Source of the DNA: Anisakis pegreffii | Taxonomy: Eukaryota; Nematoda; Chromadorea; Rhabditida; Anisakidae | Reading direction: 5' to 3' | Length of the DNA: 64,000 nt | Assembly (NCBI GenBank): GCA_035041965.1 | Contig: JAPYMA010000662.1 | Span: forward strand, 1 to 64,000 | Part shown: one piece after another, positions 23,019 to 34,430 of the stretch | Numbering within the stretch: position 1 is the stretch's first letter | How the letters are laid out: each line of letters starts with the position of its first letter | Program-made: the position numbers and the translations under genes | The notes under the pieces: generated by a model | The model's database searches: none | What the model saw: the letters and a program-made list of their open reading frames with translations, nothing else | Told to the model about the DNA's origin: nothing

Positions 23019-26000
23019 ACCCTATGCAGTTTCACCATCACAAAAGCAATCTGCTTATCAAGCGACAAATTCACTTTCTCGGTCATCTGAACAGTCGACA
23101 GCGTGCTCATTCAGCAGTCATAATTCAGTTAGATTTATCAACAAAGCGAATAATGACCGATTCAGTCTTTTTCACAAGCCATCAGCTTCATCAACAATCA
23201 AACAGAATCAACTCTCAAAACGTTACTCTTCAGTCAATAACAGTATATCTTTACTAACAACAACTACTCAGTTTGTACGTTCTATCTTTTACTTTCAAAT
23301 GATGGTGAGTAAATGATCTAATTCGATAGTGATGCATAAACCTCACCGTTTTTCACTGTCAGTTCGAACGAGCAAAGGGTAATTGCATGAAGGGGTGATG
23401 AAGAACTGTTTGCAGCCTTATTTCAATCAGACTCTTGCTTACAGTTTGACGGGTCAATCATTACCGCTGGATCATATTCAAGCGCAAACCTGATATTTTC
23501 TCATGATTACGAAACTAGCTGTAATCAGGGTTATGTCGCATTTTAAGGTGTTTCTGTGAAAAAGTATCGACAAAAATTTTTTTGACCAGAAAAGCATCAA
23601 CAGAAATGTGTTGCGGAAAACAGGAACTTTTTTGCGTGCTGTGGGAACGGAGCTCTCCGACAATACCAGAAAAGTTGGAACGTTACCGGCTTCCCATCCA
23701 CAACATATTTCAAGACCATCTTATCTTCACTATCCCGACTGTAAATTTCGTCCCTGACTTTCCTCGTCTCCGACTCTTCTGGAATTGTCGAGAATCACCC
23801 TTTACCAAAAATTTTCGGTGAATGGCCGAAGTCTTCCGAAAATTGATAAAATCGGATCAAAGCAACAACGTGAATTAGAATAGTACTGTCTCCAGTCTAC
23901 ACATCACATTTTCGTGGAAAATTGGGGGACCGGAGAATGGGATGGTATTGAGTTTTTTTCCCCAGAATTCTCCTTCTCCGACTTTTTTTCAAGATGATCG
24001 CATTTTCGGGTTCCCCGATTTTCATCGTCCTAAACTTTTTTCCTTTCCCGCAACACACTAGTCGATAGCGTGACTGGAGAGGTGTCGACGAAGATTTGCT
24101 CAACTAAAACTGTCGACAGAAAAATGAGCTGACTGTAACAGTGTCCACACCAGTTCTCCTTTGCCAAATAGCGGATTTTTCATGCGGAGCACCTCTCTTC
24201 ACCCGGGCTCAGAATGAAGCTACTGGCCAGTCACGACTCACCTCACTCTCGAATCACTTCAGGCACCTTGAATTGTCAACACTTCAGCTCCAACTCATGT
24301 ACAACGACAGTTCGTAATTTTCCGACACTTTTCCAGTCAGACAACTTTTTCGTCGACACTTTTCCACTCAATGAAATTCGATACTTTTTCACATACCAAG
24401 CTGACACTTTTCAGGGCACTCTGCAATAATAGATATTACAATTTAAACATATGCTCATTCACGAAATACATCTCTTCGTTCTTATTTCAGTCGTCTGTCT
24501 TCCTTTCTATGTGATGCTCATTCTATAGGAACAATCGTTCGTTCATAATAAGATAAAACATAAATTCGCATTTGCGTCTGGACAACTTCATCCATAAATT
24601 TGATTCAGTGCGGTTATTTGTGAAGTAGAAGAAACAGCTTGAATTTTTTATTGAACATTTCAGATCTCAGACGATACTGTTTGGAACAGAAGGAGGAAAA
24701 GATCTTTGGTAGTTCCGGTATGTTTTGGAAATGATACTCTTGAAAATACGATCTATCGAAAGGAAGCAGCTGGACGGTTGCAATAAGCAACGTATTCGTA
24801 GATGACTACACTTTCTGCATTGTTACTTTCAATTCGCTGAAAGTGCTATAGTGTGACTGAGTGCATTATGCGTTCCACATCTTCACCAAATTCTTTCGAT
24901 CGATTTAAGGGGTAGACAGACAGATAAATGCTGCACAGCAACACACCAAAAAATCAATGGTGTATTTTAATAGAAGAGTGTTTTGAATGGAATGGACTTA
25001 TCGTCGTCGGTTGTTTGATACACATTTCGTAATACATCAATGTTTTTAGCTCATCAGCTCAACACATGACTCCTCATTTAACCGAGACGGTCACATCAAC
25101 CCTAAAGCAAACCAGGCAACGAATCCTCATCTTTCGGGATCATCATCCATTTCATCAGGCATTCATTTATCAGCTATCTTTCATTCACAAACAGTGATAC
25201 TTGTACTCATCACTAAACTGAATGTCGAGCAGTTATTCGGAATGAACGAACTCCGTCCTAATAAACACAATCTTGTATGTGTTGTTAGCGCTGAATAACG
25301 CACATTACGATAGATATCATACATCGTTTGTTATTCTTTTGTCATGCGTAAAGCACATTTATAGCCATGAAATTATCACTGATACTTTTATTATGTGATA
25401 TGACTGAGAAGCGTGATGCTTGAATTAATACGTACAATTAATTCAAATGGTACAGTTGACGAATTTTGCTCGAATAAAGAGTCAGAACGTAGGTAATCCT
25501 CAGATGGAACGAATACAATAAGGATGAGATGTGATGACAGCTAGGCGTTTTCATCCTAGAAGTGCAAGTTCACTTTAATTCGTATTTTAGAAACAACTGC
25601 TCGCAAAGGAAAATTGAATGAAGAAGGAGTGGCAGACTTAAACTCTTTGAGAACGCAAAACGAGGTACGTTATGTTGATGAGGCAGGCTGAGAAGGCGGT
25701 ATGATCTGCTGAAGTGTTCAAACATTTCAATATCTTTGTACCGAGTAGTCAACTCAATCGACGGGAATGAATTAAAGACTTTGAGTATCGAATACGGTAG
25801 TATGCAAACTCTATATAGGTGCCGCAGTACATATGAGTGCATTTTAGCCACGTCTGCTCGAATCTAGCTAGAGGTTACGCTCATCCTTATTTTAAAGCTT
25901 AAGCTTGAGTTTATCTTTAGGCCTGAACTTGTAGAGGACCGCTGTATCCGCGCGAAATTCTCACTTTATTATCGAAAATATTGGCTCGGTATTCACGCAT

Positions 26001-27496
26001 GCGACGGGAACAAGTCTTGTGTTCAAGTCCTATGTTCAAACGTTAATTTAGCCTCTTTTGCGCCTAAGTCTAAGCCTGAACGTGCTTCTAGCAGATGAAG
26101 GTAAACTGCATCAAGGAATGTTACTAATCTGCAATCTCTTGGGAATTTTCCATTTGCAGTTGCTTTTGGCTGAGGTACAACGACTAATGTCACTTTTACG
26201 AGAGAAGGAACAGAACGAGCGAGAATTCAAAAGGTTGTTCTTATTTCGACTGATACAGTTCAAATCATACTTTGTTGATCTACTTTCTTTTTCCCTATCG
26301 GATACTTTCTGTATTTTGGTTAACTGATTCAGACGTATCTGCTTAAGCTGTTAGAATATGTTTGATTGTTATATGTACTACGGCTACAGTCTAATGTCGA
26401 TTAGATTCCACAAATGATTCGCATGGAGCAAGGAGGCTCAGTATCGAATGCTGTCATAACTATGCGCATATCAGATAAAGCTGATCAATTTCTTGTTTAA
26501 CAGGAGAATACTGGAAAGCGAAGCTGAAACAAAACTATGGAAGAAAAAATATGAAATGCAAAAACCACCAGTTATAGAAATGAGGTTCATTTACAAACTC
26601 AGTTTTTTCGTTTTCAGTTAACTCAGATATGTTGAGTTGAATTTAGTGCATTGAAGGGAAAAAAACATAATATGAAACAACGAAACAAACTAGAATAAGG
26701 CTTCAACGTAAACCATGATATAAGTAAGACATTTTGAGAAATAAAAGATATAATGATAAAATAAGTAAAGATGCGGCGCTGTGCATCACTTACATCCAAA
26801 TATGGTGGAATACTTAAATATGAAGGGAGCATTTTCAAAAAATGTTTAAATTGGTTTATATTGTTCTGGTTGTTTCCTTAAAGTCGTGTTAAAATGCTTT
26901 ATTTAATTATTTTCTCAAGGTTTGCTCTAATCCTTCGAGCCGGAATGATTTGATATGAGGATTTCGTTCGTTTTTGAATAGCATCGTTGATGGCTCACTT
27001 AAGAATGAATATCTCTTTAGAGAAAACGATGCTGATGTCTCAACGGAACTTATCGATCAACTCGACTCTGCTGCGGAGAAACTTTCACGTCTTAATGCTG
27101 TCAATGATCTCAAACTTTTACAGGTTTATCTTCAGTGCTACTTTTGTACTGTAGTTATTGTTCTTCGATAGATATTTCGACAGTTCCATTATAAGCTGAT
27201 TTTCGATTTTGCAACGAATATTTTCCACTTTTGAATTTGAGTTAGACGAGCAAACTCTTTTATTTCTTCGCAGATACTATCGGTATATTAAAACATCTTC
27301 AGCAACAGAGTATAACATCTTTCATTCAACACATGAATTCAAATGATTATTCAACTATTCAACAATTCAACAAACTTCAATGAATTTCTCAAACGAAATT
27401 GTCATTTATCTAACTACACTGCCTTGCGTTACTCTTAATATTGCAATATTTCAGACTGAAATGGAAACAGCTCTCAATGAAATTCGACGAAAATGA
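23019..27496 (+). CDS. Coiled-coil protein, family unrecognised (5' end not found)
   Basis: Six exons fit in one frame: 23019-23304, 24664-24717, 26160-26233, 26504-26584, 26982-27123, 27455-27496 (stop). Acceptors are TTTCCAG, ATTTCAG, TTTGCAG, TTAACAG, TGAATAG and ATTTCAG. The first exon is Ser/Thr-rich and about 95 residues long. The second holds the basic run NRRRKRSLVVP. The third to sixth encode charged heptad-like helices (LLLAEVQRLMSLLREKEQNE; TELIDQLDSAAEKLSRLNAV) ending in ALNEIRRK. An alternative is a shorter gene of 114 residues: ATGAAG at 26095-26100 directly follows a CTTCTAGCAG acceptor suitable for spliced-leader addition, is followed by GTAAAC, and joins exon 26160 in frame. 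No homologue is recognised and no function is claimed. The exons from 26160 onward are the better supported part. Confidence 0.55.
23640..24060. repeat. CCCGA-rich dispersed repeat, two adjacent segments
   Basis: 23640-23830 (CTCCGACTCTTCTGGAATTG, TTTTCGG) and 23900-24060 (TTTTTCCCCAGAATTCTCC, CGCATTTTCGGGTTCCCCGA) share words with 6150-6310 and 34150-34425. They lie in the first mapped intron of the coiled-coil gene and show no coding sense. Confidence 0.5.
25865..26085. repeat. Cluster of degenerate CCTAAG-like motifs
   Basis: Contains AAAGCTTAAGCTTGAG, TTTAGGCCTGAAC and GCCTAAGTCTAAGCCTGAAC. It stops about 10 bases before the possible spliced-leader acceptor and ATG at 26095. Confidence 0.45.
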
Positions 27497-27991
27497 TCAC
27501 AGTACACTGTTGTTGCTTTCTTTAGATTGCTTTCTCAATCATTTTATAACAGTTTAAGTTATCGAACACAGTAACTCGTTCTTTGTTTTCTTTGAATAAA
27601 ACTTAAACGAATTTCTTCGCTTCATGCGCTATTCTAAAACAATAATTATACTCTGTAAAATAAAATGAAAACTCAAAACCAGCTTCATAAAGTGTGTTAT
27701 CCCGGAGGCATATTACGATACAGGTATGAATACATAACCCTTGTCGCCTCTTTATGATGATCAACATGATTCCATCTATTTCCGAATGACTGGCAGAACA
27801 TCATCTTGCTTTGGAAAGTCGACAATGAGTTGTAAACTGTAAGTAATTCACGAATAGTCATGAGTCGTGACTCGTCGTCAATTCCATTCATAATTACAGT
27901 AAAAAAGCTGATTTAAACAGACCAATTTCAGATCTCATTTGGACCCCTCACTTGCTTACCGCAATGTCTAACTCATCCATTAACATAAATT
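27497..27991. other. 3' flank of the coiled-coil gene
   Basis: AT-rich. It contains AATAAA-type words near 27595 (GAATAAAAC) and 27660 that could serve as polyadenylation signals for the upstream plus-strand gene. A minus frame at 27697-27891 (64 codons) has no recognisable product. Confidence 0.4.
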
Positions 27992-29102
27992 ACGCTTTGC
28001 ACGGGTTTCCATGATTCCTGAATTCTGACTTTTGAATCCTGATCTCGAACCTCAGATTCGTGCTTCCGATAATTGATAAAACAAGTCATTTTGTATGAAT
28101 TTGGCAGTATACCCATCATGAATGAATGAAGCGTAAATCATTCCCAACTCATTCACGTGCACTCATATTTGTTGTTTACCAACCACATGGTAATGAAAAG
28201 ATGATTTGTGACAGACATATCGCTACCTCGGTTTTCGTTTCCACACAATGCTCACCAAGACTTTCATAACATCACTGTTTCTTCATCTTTCATTGTCTTG
28301 TATTCCAAGTTCGTATTTATTCTTGAAATATGTCTTCGAATTGTGCAAGTTCATCCGAATATATTAAAAATGTGACGGCAGCAGTGTTCATTCTCGGTGC
28401 TGGTAATATCTTCCTTTCAAAAAAGACAATGAACCGCGAAATGTAAACTGTGTGGTAAAATGAAAAAAGCAAAAGAATCGTCCACAAAGGAACTACTTGT
28501 ACATTTAAAGACAAGACACACCAGAATATTCTGCAACGAAGCAAACGCTCCGGAGACCACAAGAGGCTCGCATATTACCACATTCCTCAAACCTGATCCT
28601 GCACCAATTACTATTCCGCTGAATAAAATGATCGCCAAGCTTTGCTCTATTCATAGTTTGAACTTTCAGACCCTTGTGATATGTGAAATTCTTCAAAGTT
28701 TTTCAATTCTACAAAACTCCGCTACCTTACTCTGCAAATGCTGTTGGGAGTTCGTTAATAGATTATTACAAAACTGCAAAATCAAACATTACTCAAGAGA
28801 TAAAGGATTCGCTACTGAATTTTGAGAAAGTCATCATAACTCAGGACGAAAATTCATCAATTAAAATTTGAAGAAAATTCACCTAATCACAGATTTTATC
28901 TGTCTATAAATAATACCTGTCCTGTATCGTTGGTGTTTTATTTATTGAATCTTTGAGTTTTGCTGAATGATTTGCTGAATAAACTGTTTTATGATTAATT
29001 ATGAACATGTTCATTCAGGAAGGACGTGTTGGACATATCATACTTCTGTATTTCAGAAGTTGCTTTTTAATCCAGGGATCGTTCCTGGATTCTGCAAACC
29101 CT
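27992..29102 (+). mobile_element. Decayed hAT transposon with inverted ends
   Basis: The left end reads CTTTGCACGGGTTTCC. The right end at 29069-29102 is its inverted partner, ending TTCTGCAAACCCT (AGGGTTTGCAGAATCC on the other strand). Similar termini occur at 6408 and 44892. Between the ends lies a BED-finger/transposase relic. Flanks ACATAAAT and ACAGATAAAT may be a damaged 8-bp duplication. At about 1.1 kb it is far shorter than a full hAT and is presumably an internally deleted, inactive copy. Confidence 0.7.
28440..28871 (+). pseudogene. BED zinc finger and hAT transposase relic
   Basis: From 28440 the frame reads CKLCGKMKKAKESS, then HLKTRH, that is C-x2-C, 17 residues, H-x4-H, the spacing of a BED finger used by hAT transposases to bind DNA. 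A stop lies only five codons upstream, so the start is lost. The frame continues through SHITTFLKPDPAP and PLNKMIAKLC, like the hAT segment following the finger. A shift near 28680 moves the homology to another frame (KFFKVFQFYKTPLPYSANAV ... YYKTAKSNITQEI), which matches the hAT stretch after the P-x-Y-x-L-P motif. The frame ends at 28871 and no catalytic DDE region is present. Non-functional. Confidence 0.7.
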
Positions 29103-30907
29103 ACAGATAAATTATAAAAGAGAATGTGCTCACACATTTATGTCCTCAGTCAGTTGACACTTACAAATGCAACTGTTGAGAGTGGTGCTGTAGTCTGAAA
29201 GAGATTAGTAAGTGGGATCTGACGAAAGCGTGAAATTATTTATGTGGGAAGACACCAGTACATAGTACAGCATCAGACGGTTTGGTTACGCAAAGGCAAC
29301 GTAAAAACAAACTTACTATCGTTTCTCGGTGCCTATTCGTTTTCTTGTTTGGGACTAAACTTTAAACAATCTTTCGTGCAATGCATCCTTGTTCACTTCA
29401 CTTCCTATTCATGATCACATTCGCAATGAAATCTATTACGTTTCAGTCGATCTCATCAATTATCAACGGACAAGTTCTCTTAATCTCAAATAAATTTTTT
29501 ATTTACTGCTTGAGTTAAAGCCATATTTTACTTCGCACTAACATATACCCATGGAACCACATAAGGTGACTGGAATTCAAGAAAAATCGAATCGGAAGGG
29601 GCTTTTACTTCTCGTTGTAAAATTTAGTTGCATTCTCAAAGGAAAACCTTGATGACTAAATGAATGTTGTTCGGAAGTGCGGCTTCAATTCGAAAAGGAA
29701 GCCTATAGTCAAGTTAATGTAATGAACTGTATACGTACATAACTAAACCTTTGAAAAATATCCTTCTTTCCTCGATTGGGGGAGATTCTTCACTCGAAAG
29801 AATTACATACAAGGGTCAACAGCAAACAAAAAGCCACTGATTGTTTGTTGGTCACAGGAAACTGAATTTAAGTGGCTAATGAGTGGAGGTCGGAACGACT
29901 CTGTTCGATGGCTATTAGCCGAAACCGAAAGTGCCTCATCGGTCGGTAACAATGGGAAACTGAATTTCGGTGGCCAGAAACTGACCGACGCTCATAACCA
30001 ATCTTGTCTGTGGCCACCGAAAAAAACTGTCGGTTCCGAATTGCACTTGTCTTTGCTTATTTAGAATGCGACACGTTAAAATGACATCAAATTTCAATCA
30101 GTAGAATGTTTCTTTTCAATTTATCTCTAGCAAACATTGTTTTGTTCATTCATTAGGATGGAAGCCATATTTACATCAGCTCGAATACAAGCATACGTAT
30201 CCCTCTGTGGGATAAAACGCCACTACTATCACAACTACTTCTGAAGTTCAGGTTTAAGTTTCGTTTTCGACTAATAGTTTTTTAGCTCAAACCAGCTTGC
30301 CTGGAAGTTGAGTAATGTCAATTTTGATGGCTTTATGCAACGCTTGCTTAGATTCAGCGTAAAATTAGGTTGAGTAGTGACAATTTTACGTATGCGCCAC
30401 ACATTCATATCAATCGAGCAATTTAACATCGACATTTCAAACAAATATATTTGAGAGGATTGGTTTGTTTATCATATCGGACAGTGAAGTGAGCAAAACA
30501 GATAAAACATGATTTTCTTATATCGATTCATTCATCCATATAGGATAGCGTGAAATCAAACAAAAGAGGGCCGCTGCTCCATTCAGCAAAAGAAATCATC
30601 ATCAACCACCGATCCAATACGGCTGAACGGATAGAGCTAGATAAACTTTCGATGGACGGTACAAGAAGCAGTGAGTTGCAATTACAACGGCACAATTACA
30701 ACCAAAACGGTAGGAACCAATCTGTCGCCAAACAACCTTCTACTAGGACAACCTCAGCTTCAATTCCGTCGCTCATAAAGCTGTTAATTCATAACTGCAA
30801 ATTAGGTGTAAATCGAATTTCGTAATTCAAATATGGCACCTTCATTCTTCACCAATGTGAAACGATCACGATGAGATAAGACAGGTAAACGATTAACTTT
30901 TTGATGA
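29103..30907. other. Intergenic, with possible unassigned plus-strand exons
   Basis: 29870-30055 is a CGGT/ACCGA-rich repeat (see 37370-37720). After a CATTCATTAG acceptor, 30169-30260 (+) has a protein-like frame, beginning DGSHIYISSNTSIRIPLWDK and ending near a weak GTTTAA donor. After ATCCATATAG, 30546-30825 (+) has a 91-residue polar frame. The phases of these two do not join, so no gene is proposed. Confidence 0.35.
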
Positions 30908-31303
30908 TTAAAATATTGCGGCGTCTTGTTGCCTTGTGTCGTTGACCTCATTCTCTAACAGACACCGCCAATCATTACGACGTTGAGTATTTTCAGTGAA
31001 TGAACACTCATATGGTGGTGGGGCTGCAAATAAACAAAAATAGCCGACGTAAAAATAAACGTTCAATTCAATTTGATCGTATGATTCACACCTTGCTGCA
31101 CAAGATACACTAATTGCTGATTAGAATCATCAACTCACCCTCATAAACAACCAGTTTGGCGGGTATGCTATCGACTGGACGGTACCTTTGAGCCACTTGT
31201 ACAGCGGCTGGACATGCTGCAATGCAATTCGTTTGAAACAAAATTACTGTCTTTTATCAGTTTATGATATATTATAGACTAATATAAGTATAAATAAATA
31301 AAT

Positions 31304-31366
<63 letters not shown>

Positions 31367-33204
31367 ATTTATTAGAATAATGCAACCATGATCGATTTTG
31401 GGTGCACCGATATCAGCTGATCCAGAAACAATGCATATAGAATTTCAACCACAAATATCGCTCGCAGCCTACGCTGGAAGGTTTCAAGAAGGCAATAAAT
31501 TGAGTTTTCCCGATTGTTGCTTGATTTTCGACGCACCAAGTAAAACTGATTAATTTCATCATAAGAAAACAATATGCAAAATGTCGAAGCAACCGAACCA
31601 CATGTCGAGCTCTGTGAACGTTTCAGAAGGACAGAAAGCGCTTGCTGCTAAGCATTTACTTTTATTGTTCGATTTTTTAAAACTCTATCCTTCGATTTTT
31701 AGCACACAATGCAAAAACCACTCTCATTTGTTACGACAATTATCCATATAATCTTGCCATAATGTCTGAGGACTGACTCCTCCACTAAGTCTCATTACTA
31801 TCCAAATCAACACACTCTAATGTATCACAATCGACCTCTTGATGAAAGACTAAGAAAAGTAATGTGCCGCTAGTTGTACCCCTTATATGGCATGAAAATT
31901 AATGAACACGACTTTCATTCGCCACATTTTTGGTTGAAATCGGCCGGATAGTCTTTAACATTAAACAAAAACGAATCGTTCCTGCCTTATATACCAAAAA
32001 TCACAGAGCAAAATCCAGAAAACGAATAACGAAGAAAAATACTCAATTTACTGCCTTACTAAAAAATTTGAGTGCTTTAGGCTAGCTCTGGAAAATAATT
32101 TTTGACTGAAATTTTACACCAACTGATTTTTAACTAACAAGAATGGGCCGCCAATTCCAAAATGACTTGCCAAGAAAAGTTTTTTTCGGGGTGGGACTTA
32201 ATACACCTTATTTCCTCGAGTGGTGGGACACGAGGTTTCCAGAACCTTTTTCCTCCTATAAAATATTGCCGCCCTCTTTATATATGTACAGTAATAAATC
32301 ATGATATAATAAATAGCACCACCACTAAAACTGAGGATTGCTGAGGATTCAGTTCGGCTGTGACAATTTCGTACAAGAAATACCTGTCAGCGAAGAAACT
32401 ATTGAATTGATAATACTGGTCAAGAATACGAACTGCGAAGTGGTGGATGATAAGAACAGGAAGAGCCGATCCAATGAGTATGCATTATAAATCAATGAAA
32501 AAAACTAAACAAGGCCAACTTTCTTACCAGATTTAGACGAATTCATCGGACAAAACGTCAAATTTTTACAGATACACATCGTTAACACGATTATCAATAC
32601 AACGCTACCGATCGAACCAATTATTATCACGACAAGATAACTGCAACAAAAACATTGATTGCCGTTTTAGAATGGCCTATCGATGGTGATCAGTGAAAAC
32701 GGAGATTTACCACCATTCCATAAAATTTTAACATTAACGATTTGTTTATTTAAGGAAATTAGGTTGCTGTAGTATACTGTGTTGTAAAAATGAATGGTGG
32801 GCAGCCTTCAGGGAGCAGTTAGAACGGATCAAAACCAAGTACTTTTTGATGAATTGCCGCCGAAGTTCAGCTGCTTGTTCAGCCTCCATTACAGTTAAAT
32901 GCTCTTCGGAGCAACAGTAATAACTTCCTGGTACAACATGTGATGGACAACAAAATTTTTCACTGATATCATCTTTGAAATCAGGACATATTTTACGCTT
33001 ACTGCTCACTGTTGATTGTTTTGTGGAAGTTAATGAAGATTCACTAGGGCATATAACTGCATTTGCATGACGAATGAATAGAATAATTGATAATAACAGA
33101 TAACGATAGATGCAAACGAAACGCTCGCTCGGACTGAATATATTGACTGACAACGATATAGATGTTGCAACATATAATATTAATGAGGATACCATTCTTC
33201 GCAT
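30908..33204 (-). CDS. Shisa-like single-pass membrane protein with PPxY tail
   Basis: Exons in transcription order: 33204-32843, 32640-32528, about 32438-32390, 31216-31139, 31023-30908 (stop TAA). A TTTCAG acceptor at 33215 lies 10 bases before the ATG, suited to spliced-leader trans-splicing. Residues 1-49 are a hydrophobic leader ending in HANA. The ectodomain carries the Shisa-type cysteine pattern: C52, C73, the CCPS pair at 85-86 and YYCC at 97-98. Helix 122-144 (VVIIIGSIG...VLIIVLTM) is followed by a cytoplasmic tail. After the third exon come CPAAVQVAQRYRPVDSIP and then APPPYECSF, a PPxY motif that binds WW domains of NEDD4-type ubiquitin ligases. Proteins of this layout (Shisa, WBP1, VOPP1, CYYR1) act in ER, Golgi or endosomal trafficking. 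Phases fit at every junction except third to fourth exon, where one base is off; a further small exon or another donor must exist there. The exact family member is not identified. Confidence 0.75.
31300..31364. repeat. (AT)n microsatellite
   Basis: About 30 uninterrupted AT units, preceded by AAATAAATA. It lies in the intron between the third and fourth exons of the Shisa-like gene. Confidence 0.98.
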
Positions 33205-33633
33205 TGCTTTTGATCTGAAACATTAGGAGAGAGTTAGATCTCATGGTCGTTCAGATATTTGATTGTAGTTGGTTGTAAGGATCTGGGGAGCCAATCCCGG
33301 TTATATAGCGAAATAAACTAAAATATTTCTTACTTCAGCAAAAATTTGTGCTGAATATTTCTAATAATTAATTAAAGTTGAATGATATTACGACCAATTA
33401 TTCTCTTAATTGTGAACACCTTATTGTCTGTTGATTTAAATATAAGAAAGATACTGATTAAAATTTTGAAATTATTAAATACAAACTGAACAACGAATAA
33501 CAGCGAGGACTATTTCTAGTATCAAACTTACGAATTAACAATTTTCGAATAGTAATGATAGGATGATTATACTAATAATCAAGCGATAGTAATGAAAAGA
33601 AATAATAACGATATGTTGAATGGCCCAAACCAC

Positions 33634-33963
33634 GGCCTCTCAACCAGAGCTCGCACCCCTAAGAGGTGCGAGATGGTATTCGAGGGATTGCGAGATAAGG
33701 TACATTAAAGGTATAAGGTACTTTTTTGTACATTAAAGTCGGCGAGGACGGAATCTAACGCATACATGTGTAATAAAGTATGCAAGGATGGACTTTAACG
33801 AATATATTTTTGAAAATGCTAGAACGTACTTTAATGGTATACACTTATCTACACTACAGGCACCCACTTTAGTGGATGAGAGATACAAAGCGGATGTTGT
33901 GAGGGGTTCGAGGATATCTTAAAATTTTCTAAGGGGTATGAGGAGAAAGTTGAGAACCACTGG
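33634..33963. mobile_element. hAT-type MITE (CCAGTGGTTCTCAAC ends)
   Basis: The left end is CACGGCCTCTCAACCAG and the right end GTTGAGAACCACTG, inverted partners of the common hAT terminus CCAGTGGTTCTCAAC. The flanks GCCCAAAC and GTCTAAAC agree at 6 of 8 bases, as for an aged 8-bp duplication. The right 110 bases (GTGGATGAGAGATACA to the end) recur at 45050-45181. Confidence 0.65.
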
Positions 33964-34140
33964 TCTAAACAATGCGTAGACAAAGGTGATGTTGCAGGAC
34001 GTTTCGGCGCATCTAAACTTGACCACCAGTGGTATTCTCGTTCCACTATACCAATTCACTAACAACCATGATATTGCCTAATTCACTAAAAGCATGGTAT
34101 TGTACGCATCTAATCATCGGTTGTATTGTTCCTATTAGTG

Positions 34141-34430
34141 TGGTGCAGGGATCGCGAATTTCGGGGATCCCGTTGCCGAATCACCGTCCTCGATTTTCTT
34201 CTAGCTGACGACATTTTCGAGGCTCCCGATTAAAGAATTTCGTTTCCAGTTTTCCCGTTCCCGACTTTTTTCCGTCCCTGCAATACTAATAATCGGGAAA
34301 TTTCGGAGATCCCGTTCTCGAATCTCCTTTCTCGTCCCCGACAACTTTCGAGCCGATTACATTTTCCGGGTCCCTGAGTGCAAAATTTCGTTCCCGACTT
34401 TTTTCCGTCCCCGCACCACACAGATTCCTA
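34141..34430. repeat. CCCCGA-rich repeat, two tandem copies
   Basis: 34150-34288 and 34290-34425 are diverged copies of each other. Each runs from AATTTCGG.GATCCCGTT through TTTTCGAG or CTTTCGAGCC to CCCGACTTTTTTCCGTCC. They match the words at 6150-6310. Confidence 0.7.

Noticed and set aside
33849..34046. Minus-strand frame of 65 codons similar to one at 44906-45190
   Set aside because: The similarity is that of the hAT-MITE itself, which is non-coding; both frames are broken by the repeat ends.
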